Assembly (NCBI RefSeq): GCF_015832195.1
Contig: NC_052032.1
Location: forward strand, 11,138,589 to 11,202,588
Source: Motacilla alba alba
Taxonomy: Eukaryota; Chordata; Aves; Passeriformes; Motacillidae
Direction of reading: 5' to 3'
Length of the DNA stretch: 64,000 nt
Under the pieces are notes generated by a model. That model was given only the letters and a program-made list of their open reading frames with translations. It made no database searches and had not been told where the DNA came from. Each line of letters begins with the position of its first letter. The first letter of the stretch is position 1. Position numbers and translations under genes: made by a program. Below are positions 57,701-64,000 of this stretch, one piece after another.

Positions 57701-60541
57701 GACCTCTAAGGATCATTGAGTGCAACTTCCTGCTCCTTGCAGGGCTACATAAAACTAAATTATATTACTAAGAGTGTTGTGATATAACCAGATTCACCTT
57801 GTACTCTGACAGGCTTGGTGCCATGACCACTTCCCTGGGAAGTCTTGTCTCTCAGAACCATTTCTGTTAAAAGTTCATGTTCATCCTTTTGTCAAACTGT
57901 GCCATGGAATGTTGGTGTTTTGGATTGGTTTTGAGGAGTTTTTTTTTCTGTTTCAGTTTATTACTTATTTGATGCCAGACACTTTTGTAAAGATTCTGAT
58001 GATGATTGTACATGACTTTTCACATCACAAAGTTTCTTCTTGTGTCAACCTCTTAATGAGTGGGTTTTGGTAAGAGTCCAGAAGCTGACTAAGCTGAGGT
58101 TGCTGGAACCTCCAAGTGATTTTTGTAATGTAGAGGAAAGTCTGTTCTGCTAGTACCTGGACTGTCCCAAGGGCAAAGATGTGGGGCAGATGGTGACTTT
58201 GATGACCATTGTTCCCACTTTCATCACAAGCACCAATGCCATAACTAAGTGTTTAAAAGTGAAATCTCAACTGTTTGCTGTGAAGCCAAGAAGAGCCTGG
58301 CATTTACGGAGGATGATGATAGTCCATATTTTCCACTGTATTGCAAAGGTCACTGCCTGCCTTTTGTGAACAGCATGGAGGGGCTGGAACAAAACCAGTT
58401 TGTCCATGTTTTCTGTGAGGCCTCCTAAAATCTGTAAATTGAGAGGAAGAATGATTGCTGTGAGACATCTCTCGTGCTCAGAGATGTTGGGAGAAGTAAT
58501 GCATCTGTCGTCCATTAGGTATATGAAGAACCCTTGGTTTTTCTTACATGCTCAAGTGAGTCAGTATGAGCAGATTGTTTACAGTTTATTCACAACATGA
58601 AGTTGTGAACAAAATTCAAAACACATGTGAATGCTCCTGTTCACACCTGGAGTACAAACCAACTTTATGGCTCTGCATATTACACTTTGGCACATCCAGC
58701 TGTTGTAAGGATGCCTAGGGTTTTTGTAGTTCATTGTTAAAAGTATGAGCAAAACTACTTTAAAAATTACTCCAGGGAGTTCAAGATTATGGAGATGAAT
58801 TTATAACAAAAATGGATGGTGTAACACTAATGGGCAAGAAACAGTGCTTCAGAAGTGGTGCCTTTTGGTTATCTGTAAAAATTAATTTTAATCTGTTCCT
58901 AAACACACCAGCCAATGAAATTTCTGGGATTTGCATCAGTCTAGTGTTAAATAATCTCTGTCTTTTAGGTCCATCTGACATGTCAGCAATTATGAAATTC
59001 AGCAGGAGACCCACATGTCCTGATGCCTCAGTAGCAGCAAGTCTACCTACACCTCCTGTACCAAGGCACCGGAAGAGTCACAGCCTGGGAAACAAGTGCG
59101 TAATCCCAGCTGTCTCATGCTCAGGCAGTTACATGTGTCACAAAAATTTAAGATAGCAGCAGAGAACATGCTAGTATTTGTCCTTTCCATTTCTTGTATT
59201 GCAAAAGTGTTTCAGGCTCTAGTATGTATTCTCTAAGTTTTCTCTTGACAGTTTTGTTATTTTTGCTGACTCTATTCTCTGCTAGTGCCAGGCACTGGCA
59301 ATACTTGAAAGCTGCTTATCCACTTTGGTCTGTGGAGTCCTGGTGTGTCTCCTTTTTCTGGGTTTCTGCTTTTGCTGCCACCAAGGATGTTCAGGTTTTG
59401 TATGGAGGAGTTCAAACATTTACAGCTTCCCAGCTGCAGAAATTTAATAATTGTTACTGACAAAGAGAAGTAAAATCTGAAACTTATTTTGTTAGTTAAG
59501 GAGCATATGTACAGTACATGGTAGTGTATAATTGCCTGCTCCTTAATAACCTGCTGATGAGGCAGAGGCTGAGTGGAAATAATGTGAGCCAAGGGTTGCT
59601 GTTAGATGACATAAGAGGGGTTTCACGTTTTTCTCTTCTTCCATGTTCCAGTATGATGTGTCAGTTGAGCGTCGTTGAGAGCAAAAGCGCCACCTTCCCG
59701 ACGGAGCGGCCACGGCACCTGCTGGACGACAGTGTCCTGGAGTGTCACAGCCCCGTGCGCGGCCACACGCCCGGCCCACGCCTGGCCAACGGCCTCTCCA
59801 TAGGTACCCTCTGCCTGGGGAGTGACACCCCTGCTCCTGTCCCCAGGGCGCGGCAGACTCACAGATATCTGAAAGCAGAGAATTAGGAAGATCATTAGTT
59901 CCCTTGCAAAGATTGGTTGTTTTCATGGATGAAAGTAGATCGGAGCTGCTACCTGGTCAATGTTACATCAGCTTCCCTCGATTATCTGATGCTTTTGGTA
60001 AAAGTGGCATGAAGGAAGATGGTTTTTGTAGATGCTCGGTGTGTGACAGAAAGTGTTTGTCAGCTTTTACCAGGGGGAAAGTGGATATGTGTTTTAAAAG
60101 CTAACTTTACACAAAGAAAGCTTTAATTTTAACTATATGTTTTAGAAGATGAGGGATTTGTTTGGTAGTACTCTAAGACTTACAAATAAACATAAGATGA
60201 ACGTATTATGGTATTATAATTAATAAAGCAATTATTATAATATCAAAAAAGTGATCAAGAATCTGTGTTCTAAGCAAGAGAAAGCCACCTTTTAAGAGAC
60301 TCAGGCAATTTCTTGAATAAGAAATTGACTGTGAAAGATAGCACATTACTTGACCATGAGTTAGACACTGAGATGATCTTTGCACTTCTTAAAATACAGG
60401 AACAGCTTACTCTGTTAAAACTGAGCGTTAGAAGATCAGTCTTGGGCAAATTAAAACTGTGAGCTGAATAGTTATGCCAGAAAAGGAGGGACAAATGGAT
60501 GATGGCCTTGAAGGAGAGATAGGAACTTTAGTTATGAATAC

Positions 60542-60577
<36 letters not shown>

Positions 60578-63500
60578 AACTCCTAGCAGCAGCATACAGC
60601 TGACATATCCTCTATTAGAGGTGTGTTTGCTTCTTGAAAATAAACTGTCATACCATATCTAATAACTTCAGTTGACTTACGGATATTATGATAGAAATAT
60701 TGTCTTACAAAACAGCTGGATTTTATGTACCTGAAGAGCTCAGCTTCTGAAGTAAAAGCATGAGGAAATTTAAAGTAATGGTATTAAAACACAGCAATAA
60801 CATGAGTTAAGAGTGGGATACTATAAATGGAGAGGTTCATGTAAGCCTCTTCCAACTAAATATTTAACCATGAACTCTAAACTCTTCTTCAAAACATGAT
60901 TTGAATAAGTGGTATCCACGGTACTATACAAAAGAGTATTCTGGTGATCCACATACATTGGCTTTGTATTTTCCCATGGGTGGTTTTCTTACTCCTTCTC
61001 TGTACTACTCTCTTTCTAGATAGCAGTGAAAGCTCAGAATTTAGTGAGGAGCTGCCGTCAGGGCTTGAAAGGTGAGTTAGTCTTCATGTACACTCACTAA
61101 GCACTCTACAGACTTAGCTAAGAAATTCACAAATGATCCCAAACATAGGTAAGCCCTAAATCAATAGTTATTTTTATCAAATTATTGATTAGTTAGGAAA
61201 AAACAGCAAACATTTTGAAATAAAGCACTGTAAAGGTATTGGACCTGAAAAGATTGGGAGCTATCCCAGTCATATTTACCAAACCCTAACTACTGAAGTC
61301 TCAAACTAGAATATCCCTCATCAGATATTTGCGTTCACAAACAGGGGTCGTTTATATGCCACGCTGGGGCCTAACTGGAGGGTACCGATCAGGAATTCTC
61401 CTCGGAGTCGAAGCTGTGTCTACAGGTACAGTTCAGGGTCTGCCTCTTTCATTGTATGGTGCTAAACTTCAATTTGAGTCTTTACGCTTTCCTAGTGTAC
61501 TGTATTTTGGGTCCAAATATCCTTATATGACCATAAGAATTTATGAAGTCTCCCCCTCCTGCTTGTAAGAACTCCTGTTAATGGTAAAGCAGGGTTATAG
61601 CCCATTCAGATGAAATTCAGTTTAGCTGTTGATTTAACTAATGATGTCTGGCTTTCGTTTTGCAGAAAACTAGGCTTTACTTAGAGTTTTATGAAACCTT
61701 TATGGAAGCAGGTTTGTTATGAAGGCCATCTTTGACTCCTGTCACAAGTGATGACATTAGAAGGATACCTTCTTGACCCTTTCCCATAGTCTTATTTCCT
61801 GATTTACCAGACAGCTACCCATAATATCTGTCCTTATCTGTGTGGTGTGTTGATTTTGTTCAGTAAAAGGGTATGACCTTGCACCTCAAGTAAGAGGGAA
61901 TATCCACAAGCCGTATGTAGCAGGTGCTCACAATGTTGCTAGTTACTAAGAAGTGGACTTTCCAGAAGCAGGTAATCCATTTACAGACCTAAGAGAGGTG
62001 ACACTGAAAATTTTATATAGTTTGAGGGATACAAATTATTCCTTGCATGTATACCTGACCTGAACTTGATAAATTCTGTGATGCTGGCAAATGAAGACAT
62101 GTGTTCGAACAGTTAAGAAAATAGGTCCCTGAATCAGTATTCTGCAAATACTGTGATTTAGTTGCAATTTAAATCCAGTCAGATTTTATTTTGTTTAAAT
62201 TAGTTTGCTTCAGCCATTGTAGAAGTATCGATATAATGCATAAATTACAGCTGCCTTACTTGTGCCAGTAACATCTGATAACAGTACAAGTTAGAGGTTA
62301 GACAAAAATAAAAATGCATACTTTATAAATTCATAAAGAAATACATTTTGGAACGGTATCTCAGGCACTGTAGCTGCTCCTGGAAAAATCTTTCTTAACA
62401 TGACCATGGTAGACCTGTTTCAAATACAAAAGCTAGAAATATAAAATGTACAAAGATTAAAACGGGAAAAGCCTATTAAATCCACAAAGAGTTACTCCCT
62501 AAAATATGTTTCTTACATTTATCCACTGTCAAGTAATTCTAATGCTTGTGGTCATTCTTCCTTTTCTGAGACCTTCTACTGCCTCTGTCAAATATAGAAT
62601 TGGCAAGAATGCACATTGGCAGAGACGAGGCAGGTGCATGCAATGGAAGACAATGCACCTAGCAGTTGGAAGGGCTGTCCTTCCCTAGATGTGGTTGTGC
62701 ATATCACTTGGCACCAGCATGAGTTCAGATTCATTTGTGGACAGAGTAGTGTTCCTTTCACAACTGCGAGGTAGATCATACACGTCCTTTTCCTTGTATT
62801 CGTTATTAGATATGATTTAGTTGGCCCTGATAAACCCTATGGGTGCACATAAGAACATCAGGGTTGTGATCATGGGGCTATGAAGAGATGTTAGCAGCAG
62901 ATAACCTACCAATCACCATTTGGTTCTGGTGTTATTAATGGCTGCTTGCATTTCTAACTTTGCATATACTTGGGTTCTGTCAGTTGTATCTCTTTCTCAC
63001 TGTTGTATATGGGAAGTTTTATGTTCATCCTGGAAAAGGAAAAACTATTCTAATCTCCGTAAATAAATGACTGAACTTATTTTTAATAATTATTAATAAC
63101 TATTTAATTTATTTTTAAATATAGTTTTCCCAACTATTTTCCAATTAGGTAAGATATTTTCATTTAATTTAAAATAACGTATGTGGGAGCTCTTGTAAAA
63201 AAGAGCTCTTGTGAAATTGTATGCCAAAAATTTCCAGAAATTCAGGTAATTTCTGTAATTTGCCGAAATAAAGAAAAAAAATTGCCTGTTTTCACTTTGA
63301 CTTTGAGTTTCAGTATTTATTCTGTTTTATTTTTTCATGTCTAAGCCCCCAGAATAGAACCTTTTTGAAAGATCTTGGTTCCTATTTGGTACTAGGTTAG
63401 GAAAACACATATTCTAGAGTCACATTTCAGATTATACAATATACATAAAGCAGTGCAGGATAGATACATTTAGAGCTAAATTATATTGCTTATTTATCAT

Positions 63501-63653
63501 CCTTATTTGTCTGCTCCACTACATAGAGGAATGCTTTGTCTCTCCAGCCCAACAGGTGCATGCAGCTGCACAGCAGGTGCTTCCACAGGAGTCATTACTA
63601 TGGAAGGGCCTTTAAGAAGGAAAACACTGCTCAAAGAAGGCAAGAAACCTACT
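4644..63653 (+). CDS. RALGPS1: RALGPS1, Ral guanine-nucleotide exchange factor (spliced, 3' part beyond window)
   Basis: Spliced coding sequence of 15 exons: 4644-4700, 5073-5180, 5567-5617, 8538-8621, 9116-9205, 10546-10638, 12480-12606, 37856-37993, 39666-39759, 47641-47708, 58969-59095, 59652-59803, 61020-61071, 61345-61425, 63548-63653. All join in frame across GT-AG junctions, giving 476 residues with no stop. The protein has an N-terminal tail, a RasGEF/CDC25 domain at about residues 45-285, a Ser/Pro linker with a PxxP motif near 330-336, and the start of a PH domain (about 459 on). In known members the GEF domain loads GTP onto RalA/RalB, the PxxP binds SH3 adaptors such as Grb2 or Nck, and the PH domain places the protein at membranes; there is no Ras-association domain. 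The first exon and linker match RALGPS1, not RALGPS2. The human protein is about 557 residues, so roughly 100 C-terminal residues lie outside. Confidence 0.97.
4701..5072 (+). other. RALGPS1 intron, 372 bases
   Basis: Short AT-rich intron between the start exon and the first GEF-domain exon. Nothing else is visible in it. Confidence 0.8.
5073..5180 (+). CDS. RALGPS1: RALGPS1 exon, residues 20-55
   Basis: The acceptor TTTTCTTTGTAG ends at 5072 and the donor is GCT|GTAAGT at 5181. It encodes 36 codons, beginning with a Ser-rich stretch ([10 protein letters not shown]) and ending in the conserved entry of the RasGEF domain ([17 protein letters not shown]). Phase 0 at both ends. Confidence 0.97.
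5181..5566 (+). other. RALGPS1 intron, 386 bases
   Basis: AT-rich intron; nothing other than splice signals is seen. Confidence 0.8.
5567..5617 (+). CDS. RALGPS1: RALGPS1 exon, residues 56-72
   Basis: A 51-base exon with acceptor TGTCTTCATTTCAG and donor GAG|GTAGGT. It encodes [17 protein letters not shown], a conserved helix of the CDC25-type GEF fold. Symmetric phase 0, so skipping would keep the frame but damage the domain. Confidence 0.97.
5618..8537 (+). other. RALGPS1 intron, 2.9 kb
   Basis: AT-rich intron with only shadow ORFs. I recognise no repeat family, RNA gene or regulatory motif here. Confidence 0.6.
8538..8621 (+). CDS. RALGPS1: RALGPS1 exon, residues 73-100
   Basis: The acceptor TTTGTTTCCTAG ends at 8537 and the donor is CAG|GTATAT. 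It encodes 28 codons including [13 protein letters not shown] and the conserved VAFTRRFNQ segment of Ral GEF domains. Phase 0 at both ends. Confidence 0.97.
8622..9115 (+). other. RALGPS1 intron, 494 bases
   Basis: AT-rich intron with T-rich runs near 8856-8877; nothing further is seen. Confidence 0.8.
9116..9205 (+). CDS. RALGPS1: RALGPS1 exon, residues 101-130
   Basis: The acceptor TGTTTACTTTATAG and donor AAA|GTAAGT bound 30 codons. They include [10 protein letters not shown] and [17 protein letters not shown], core helices of the RasGEF domain. Phase 0 at both ends. Confidence 0.97.
9206..10545 (+). other. RALGPS1 intron, 1.3 kb
   Basis: AT-rich intron with no recognisable repeat or RNA gene. 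Confidence 0.6.
10546..10638 (+). CDS. RALGPS1: RALGPS1 exon, residues 131-161
   Basis: The acceptor TTCCCTTTTCTCAG and donor GCT|GTAAGT bound 31 codons. They contain [20 protein letters not shown], the conserved catalytic-core helix of RasGEF domains that contacts the GTPase switch region. Phase 0 at both ends. Confidence 0.97.
10639..12479 (+). other. RALGPS1 intron, 1.8 kb
   Basis: AT-rich intron; shadow ORFs only. I see no repeat that can be named. Confidence 0.6.
12480..12606 (+). CDS. RALGPS1: RALGPS1 exon, residues 162-204 (split Gly)
   Basis: The acceptor CATTTTCTCTGTAG ends at 12479 and the donor is TTTAG|GTGAGT. It encodes 42 codons plus one base, including [20 protein letters not shown] and [11 protein letters not shown]. 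The split codon (G+GA, Gly) is completed by the exon 25 kb downstream, across the intron that holds ANGPTL2. Confidence 0.97.
13589..13732. repeat. Long near-perfect inverted repeat (hairpin)
   Basis: Arms 13589-13655 and 13666-13732 are reverse complements over 67 positions with four differences, all transitions. In + strand RNA three would be G-U wobbles and one an A-C mismatch. The loop is about 10 bases (13656-13665). It lies in the large RALGPS1 intron, next to a probable CR1 remnant. Origin is uncertain: a MITE-like element, a fold-back duplication by template switching, or a hairpin RNA precursor. Confidence 0.9.
13830..14120 (-). mobile_element. Probable degraded CR1-like LINE fragment
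   Basis: Reading the minus strand, the stretch around 13950-14060 resembles the region of CR1-family reverse transcriptase that gives 'last word on dropped frames' text such as cccagtacag...ctgtgg, typical of old vertebrate CR1. Similarity is judged by eye and weak; boundaries are approximate. Confidence 0.35.
16070..16085 (+). promoter_or_regulatory. Two back-to-back octamer (POU) motifs
   Basis: ATGCAAAT occurs twice in direct tandem without a spacer. Each is a perfect match to the octamer bound by POU-family factors. It lies about 0.7 kb beyond the presumed ANGPTL2 3' end. Function is inferred from motif only. Confidence 0.35.
16790..18174 (-). other. ANGPTL2: ANGPTL2 3'-UTR with candidate poly(A) signals
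   Basis: Minus-strand sequence after the ANGPTL2 stop codon (18177-18175) is AT-rich and without coding features. AATAAA signals on this strand lie at 17669-17664 and 16812-16807, which would give UTRs of about 0.5 and 1.4 kb. A short CA/TG repeat is at 16941-16955. The exact cleavage site is not determined. Confidence 0.45.
18175..18374 (-). CDS. ANGPTL2: ANGPTL2 last coding exon, residues 425-490
   Basis: The acceptor CTTTCTTTTGCAG lies just above 18374. The exon encodes [20 protein letters not shown], then [19 protein letters not shown], ending RPNPNTFH and TGA. This is the C-terminal part of the fibrinogen-like domain, with its two conserved cysteines around the GGWWYNAC motif. Confidence 0.98.
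18175..22882 (-). CDS. ANGPTL2: ANGPTL2, angiopoietin-like protein 2 (complete, 4 coding exons)
   Basis: Coding exons on the minus strand are 22882-22075, 19586-19393, 19152-18882 and 18374-18175, joined in frame to give 490 residues (human protein: 493). The order is a signal peptide (about 1-20, hydrophobic [11 protein letters not shown]), a coiled-coil region at about 75-205 that drives oligomerisation, a Pro-rich hinge at about 205-268, and a C-terminal fibrinogen-like domain at about 270-490. N-glycosylation sequons NQT occur twice in the coiled coil. The family is secreted; ANGPTL2 is a glycoprotein linked to vessel growth, inflammation and metabolic disease through integrin and LILRB-type receptors. 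Residues such as [15 protein letters not shown] and [12 protein letters not shown] separate it from ANGPTL1. A second Met follows the first directly, so the start may be one codon later. Confidence 0.98.
18882..19152 (-). CDS. ANGPTL2: ANGPTL2 third coding exon, residues 335-425
   Basis: The acceptor TTCCTTTACAG precedes [20 protein letters not shown]. The exon ends with [13 protein letters not shown] and donor GTAGGA. It encodes the central fibrinogen-like domain. Confidence 0.98.
19393..19586 (-). CDS. ANGPTL2: ANGPTL2 second coding exon, residues 270-334
   Basis: The acceptor TTTTGACACAG precedes [20 protein letters not shown]. The exon continues through [20 protein letters not shown] to ETYK. 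The donor GTTAGG (19392-19387) is weak but is the only one that keeps the family reading [10 protein letters not shown]. This is the start of the fibrinogen-like domain. Confidence 0.97.
19587..22074 (-). other. ANGPTL2 intron, 2.5 kb
   Basis: Between the first and second ANGPTL2 coding exons. It holds the 60-bp minisatellite near 21.7-21.9 kb and T-rich runs near 21270-21291; nothing else is recognised. Confidence 0.8.
21712..21890. repeat. Minisatellite, 60-bp unit, three copies
   Basis: A 60-base unit (beginning near TATATGTAATATAAAT and ending AAAATATGTGGG) occurs three times in tandem. Copies two and three are identical and copy one differs at two positions (G for T in each). The array lies in an ANGPTL2 intron. 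Confidence 0.95.
22075..22882 (-). CDS. ANGPTL2: ANGPTL2 first coding exon, residues 1-270
   Basis: ATG ATG at 22882-22877 opens the signal peptide [17 protein letters not shown]. The exon also holds REFIY-like [30 protein letters not shown], the coiled coil ([20 protein letters not shown] onward) and the Pro-rich hinge. The donor TCTG|GTAAGT is at 22074. About 48 bases of 5'-UTR probably precede it, from an acceptor (TTTTAAAACAG) ending near 22932; a closer alternative is TTTGACAG ending at 22896. Confidence 0.97.
22931..28178 (-). other. Presumed ANGPTL2 first intron, 5.2 kb
   Basis: Runs between the coding exon and the CpG-island donor. It is AT-rich with shadow ORFs. A weak CR1-like stretch near 23935-24000 is not callable. 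Nothing else is seen. Confidence 0.45.
28080..28920. promoter_or_regulatory. ANGPTL2: CpG island, probable ANGPTL2 promoter and first exon
   Basis: About 840 bases of strongly GC- and CpG-rich DNA stand out from AT-rich flanks. GC boxes are visible (CCCCGCCCC at 28636-28644, GGGGCGGGG around 28808-28817). On the minus strand GCG|GTAAGG gives a strong donor at 28178, so a non-coding ANGPTL2 first exon would end at 28179 and start somewhere within about 28200-28600. Long open frames here on both strands are a by-product of GC content. It could also serve as an internal + strand RALGPS1 promoter; the sequence does not decide this. Confidence 0.75.
29258..29282. repeat. (TGAA)n microsatellite
   Basis: Six tandem TGAA/GAAT units just outside the CpG island. 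Confidence 0.9.
32200..32690 (-). mobile_element. CR1 LINE fragment (3' region, old)
   Basis: Matches the typical avian CR1 3' region in reverse orientation. It starts near TCATAGAACAGTAGAGTTG, includes CTTGACCTGTTGCTGTCACT, and ends past the CTGAACAAACCCAATTCCTT and TCACCTTGACGGCC stretches. It is diverged and non-coding. It lies in the RALGPS1 intron, antisense to the gene. Confidence 0.8.
36705..36733. repeat. (TA)n microsatellite
   Basis: An uninterrupted run of about 14 TA units in an AT-rich stretch. Confidence 0.95.
37856..37993 (+). CDS. RALGPS1: RALGPS1 exon, residues 204-250
   Basis: The acceptor TTTGTTTGTTTCAG ends at 37855. It encodes [18 protein letters not shown], then [20 protein letters not shown] and VSCNY. 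The reading frame requires the donor TATG|GTTGGT at 37994; using the GTAAAT four bases further on would create an immediate stop with the next exon. Part of the RasGEF domain. Confidence 0.97.
37994..39665 (+). other. RALGPS1 intron, 1.7 kb
   Basis: AT-rich intron; only shadow ORFs are seen. Confidence 0.6.
39666..39759 (+). CDS. RALGPS1: RALGPS1 exon, residues 250-281
   Basis: The acceptor GAACACCCTATAG and donor TACAA|GTAAGT bound the exon. It encodes [20 protein letters not shown] and [12 protein letters not shown], the C-terminal helices of the RasGEF domain. Confidence 0.97.
42407..42433. repeat. Short perfect hairpin
   Basis: An 11-bp perfect stem (ATGTAGCATTG paired with CAATGCTACAT) around a 5-base loop TGGCG. 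Function unknown. Confidence 0.8.
43089..44275 (-). mobile_element. CR1 LINE, 3' part with reverse-transcriptase remnant
   Basis: The minus strand reads as the 3' end of an avian CR1. A reverse-transcriptase palm segment ([20 protein letters not shown] and FMDDSKLGG, near 44070-43940) is followed by the C-terminal part of ORF2 in broken frames. The 3' UTR ends in the family's ATTCTATGATTCTATG-type repeat at about 43089-43115. It is 5'-truncated, as is usual for CR1, and no longer codes for an intact protein. It is the longest repeat in the window and lies antisense to RALGPS1. Confidence 0.95.
47641..47708 (+). CDS. RALGPS1: RALGPS1 exon, residues 281-304
   Basis: The acceptor CTTGTTTTTCCAG and donor GCAG|GTATAA bound the exon. 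It encodes [20 protein letters not shown] and LA, the junction of the GEF domain with the Ser/Pro-rich linker. Confidence 0.97.
48830..49280 (+). mobile_element. Old solo LTR, avian ERVL type
   Basis: Diverged but recognisable features in order: GCTCACTGCATCAAGGC, a GTAGGCTGGGG...GGGAGGGTACATAGCC block, GATATTCTATACCATGTGAC, a GGGGGGAGCGAGG purine tract, GCCCACTGATGGGAAGT, and CTTTATCTCAGCCCACAAAG near the 3' end. These follow the layout of a common avian ERVL-family LTR. No internal viral genes flank it, so it reads as a solo LTR. Boundaries are approximate. Confidence 0.65.
51916..51951. repeat. Homopolymer junction T26-G10
   Basis: Twenty-six T followed directly by ten G. Such tracts are prone to length error in sequencing. 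Confidence 0.95.
55172..55343 (-). mobile_element. CR1 LINE 3'-end fragment
   Basis: In reverse orientation it begins TCACAGAATCACAGCATA and continues with the CR1 3'-UTR pattern: a GGGTCATCTAGTCCAAG block and a final CAGCCTGTTCCAGTG block. Non-coding, antisense to RALGPS1. Confidence 0.85.
57670..57870 (-). mobile_element. CR1 LINE 3'-end fragment (old)
   Basis: Contains the CR1-like blocks ACAGGCTTGGTGCCATGACC and ACTTCCCTGGGAAG after a diverged 3' start (AATGTCTCAAGTAAGGAGAG). Non-coding, antisense to RALGPS1. Confidence 0.75.
58969..59095 (+). CDS. RALGPS1: RALGPS1 exon, residues 304-346, PxxP linker
   Basis: The acceptor CTCTGTCTTTTAG and donor AACAA|GTGCGT bound the exon. It encodes [20 protein letters not shown] and [20 protein letters not shown] (about residues 329-336) is a PxxP SH3-ligand motif, the feature that names the family. 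RHRKSHS just after it is a plausible basophilic-kinase site (inference). Confidence 0.97.
59096..59651 (+). other. RALGPS1 intron, 556 bases
   Basis: Intron with shadow ORFs only; nothing else is seen. Confidence 0.8.
59652..59803 (+). CDS. RALGPS1: RALGPS1 exon, residues 346-397
   Basis: The acceptor TTCCATGTTCCAG and donor CATAG|GTACCC bound the exon. It encodes [20 protein letters not shown] and [10 protein letters not shown] followed by a Pro/His/Gly-rich stretch. The first half matches RALGPS1 closely and the second half is more divergent. The exon is markedly GC- and CpG-rich compared with its neighbours. Confidence 0.96.
59804..61019 (+). other. RALGPS1 intron, 1.2 kb
   Basis: Contains a (TA)n microsatellite at 60547-60573; otherwise nothing is recognised. 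Confidence 0.8.
60547..60573. repeat. (TA)n microsatellite
   Basis: An uninterrupted run of about 13 TA units within an intron. Confidence 0.95.
61020..61071 (+). CDS. RALGPS1: RALGPS1 exon, residues 397-414
   Basis: The acceptor CTCTTTCTAG and donor GAAAG|GTGAGT bound a 52-base exon encoding [16 protein letters not shown], an acidic Ser-rich linker. It ends with AG, which is completed by G (Arg, cassette included) or C (Ser, cassette skipped). Confidence 0.95.
61345..61425 (+). CDS. RALGPS1: RALGPS1 frame-neutral cassette exon, residues 414-441
   Basis: The acceptor CACAAACAG and donor TACAG|GTACAG bound 81 bases. The exon reads [20 protein letters not shown], then SRSCVY. The same block is present in the longer known RALGPS1 isoform and absent from a shorter one. 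Phases match on both sides, so inclusion or skipping keeps the frame. Confidence 0.93.
61426..63547 (+). other. RALGPS1 intron, 2.1 kb
   Basis: AT-rich intron with no recognised repeat or gene. Confidence 0.7.
63548..63653 (+). CDS. RALGPS1: RALGPS1 exon, residues 441-476, start of PH domain
   Basis: The acceptor TTTGTCTCTCCAG and donor ACT|GTAAGT bound the exon. A variable stretch ([17 protein letters not shown]) is followed by the conserved first PH-domain strand [18 protein letters not shown]. The remaining PH exons lie beyond the window. Confidence 0.96.
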
Positions 63654-64000
63654 GTAAGTTATTCTTTTTATAATTATTCCTATTGTCCTAATTCATTAGT
63701 GGATGGTTTAATTTCCAGAATTGTATTAAACCTGCAGCTTGATACCACAAAAAAACAATGGTTTTATCAATTGTAATTTTCTGATCACAGTTATAACCAG
63801 GTTGTAACAAGGTTGTAACCTTTGTGTGTCATTTGATATACAGCAGTTTGCAAGTCACGGTTCTAGCTGTGACAGCAGAGCAGGAGTGAAGCAATTGTGT
63901 AACCAGCAAGCAGTGTTGTGAGGGCAGAAATAAATCTTGTGGCACTGCCTGATGACCCAGAGCATCCTGATACTTTCCAGCTAAATAACCCTGACAAAGG
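63654..64000 (+). other. RALGPS1 intron, truncated by window end
   Basis: Start of the next intron. It contains a small direct repeat (GGTTGTAAC twice near 63799-63818); nothing else is seen. Confidence 0.7.

Larger units (their letters stand above)
47709..58968 (+). other. RALGPS1 intron, 11.3 kb
   Basis: Contains an ERVL-type LTR, two CR1 fragments and simple repeats (GA near 51277-51290, T26-G10 at 51916-51951, T-run near 53119-53139, TG near 53452-53468). The remainder is AT-rich with shadow ORFs and no recognised gene. Confidence 0.7.

Noticed and set aside
58181..58600. Overlapping open frames of 62-82 codons upstream of a RALGPS1 exon
   Set aside because: No domain, no suitable splice sites and no homology recognised; treated as intron.
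1..64000. tRNA, rRNA, CRISPR, operon or phage features
   Set aside because: None was seen; the window is spliced vertebrate DNA and bacterial-type features are not expected.

Overview
This window is vertebrate nuclear DNA, almost certainly from a bird. It is AT-rich and intron-dominated. Its interspersed repeats are mostly old CR1 LINE fragments, plus one decayed avian ERVL-type LTR. I saw no SINE or L1 sequence of mammalian type. The species cannot be fixed from the sequence.

Two protein-coding genes account for the supported coding sequence. The first is RALGPS1, a Ral guanine-nucleotide exchange factor on the + strand. It spans the whole window, with a probable 5'-UTR exon at 182-298, a start codon at 4644 and 15 coding exons to 63653. 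The catalytic RasGEF (CDC25) region, the PxxP linker and the first residues of the PH domain are present. The rest of the PH domain lies beyond position 64000. Start-region residues (MYKRN...), the LPTPPVPRH motif and the '[11 protein letters not shown]' cassette exon identify RALGPS1 rather than its paralogue RALGPS2.

The second is ANGPTL2, a secreted angiopoietin-like glycoprotein on the - strand. It lies wholly inside the 25-kb RALGPS1 intron at 12607-37855. All four coding exons (22882 down to 18175) are intact and give 490 residues. A CpG island at about 28.08-28.92 kb, with a strong minus-strand splice donor at 28178, is the likely ANGPTL2 promoter and non-coding first exon. The same nested antisense arrangement is known in mammals, so it is an old synteny.

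Layout: 0-4.6 kb 5'-UTR exon and intron, with an unexplained antisense exon-like ORF near 2.7 kb; 4.6-12.6 kb seven coding exons of the GEF domain; 12.6-37.9 kb large intron with ANGPTL2, a long near-perfect hairpin at 13.6 kb, a 60-bp minisatellite at 21.7 kb and the CpG island; 37.9-47.7 kb three more exons plus a 1.2-kb CR1; 47.7-59 kb long intron with an LTR and CR1 pieces; 59-63.7 kb linker exons, a frame-neutral cassette exon and the PH-domain start.

The most interesting unexplained items are the 13.6-kb hairpin, the antisense exon-like ORF at 2618-2778, the uORF-bearing 5'-UTR exon, the internal CpG island, and the weak donor of the exon after the ANGPTL2 intron, which has an out-of-frame competitor 4 nt away. 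No clearly new biological system was found.
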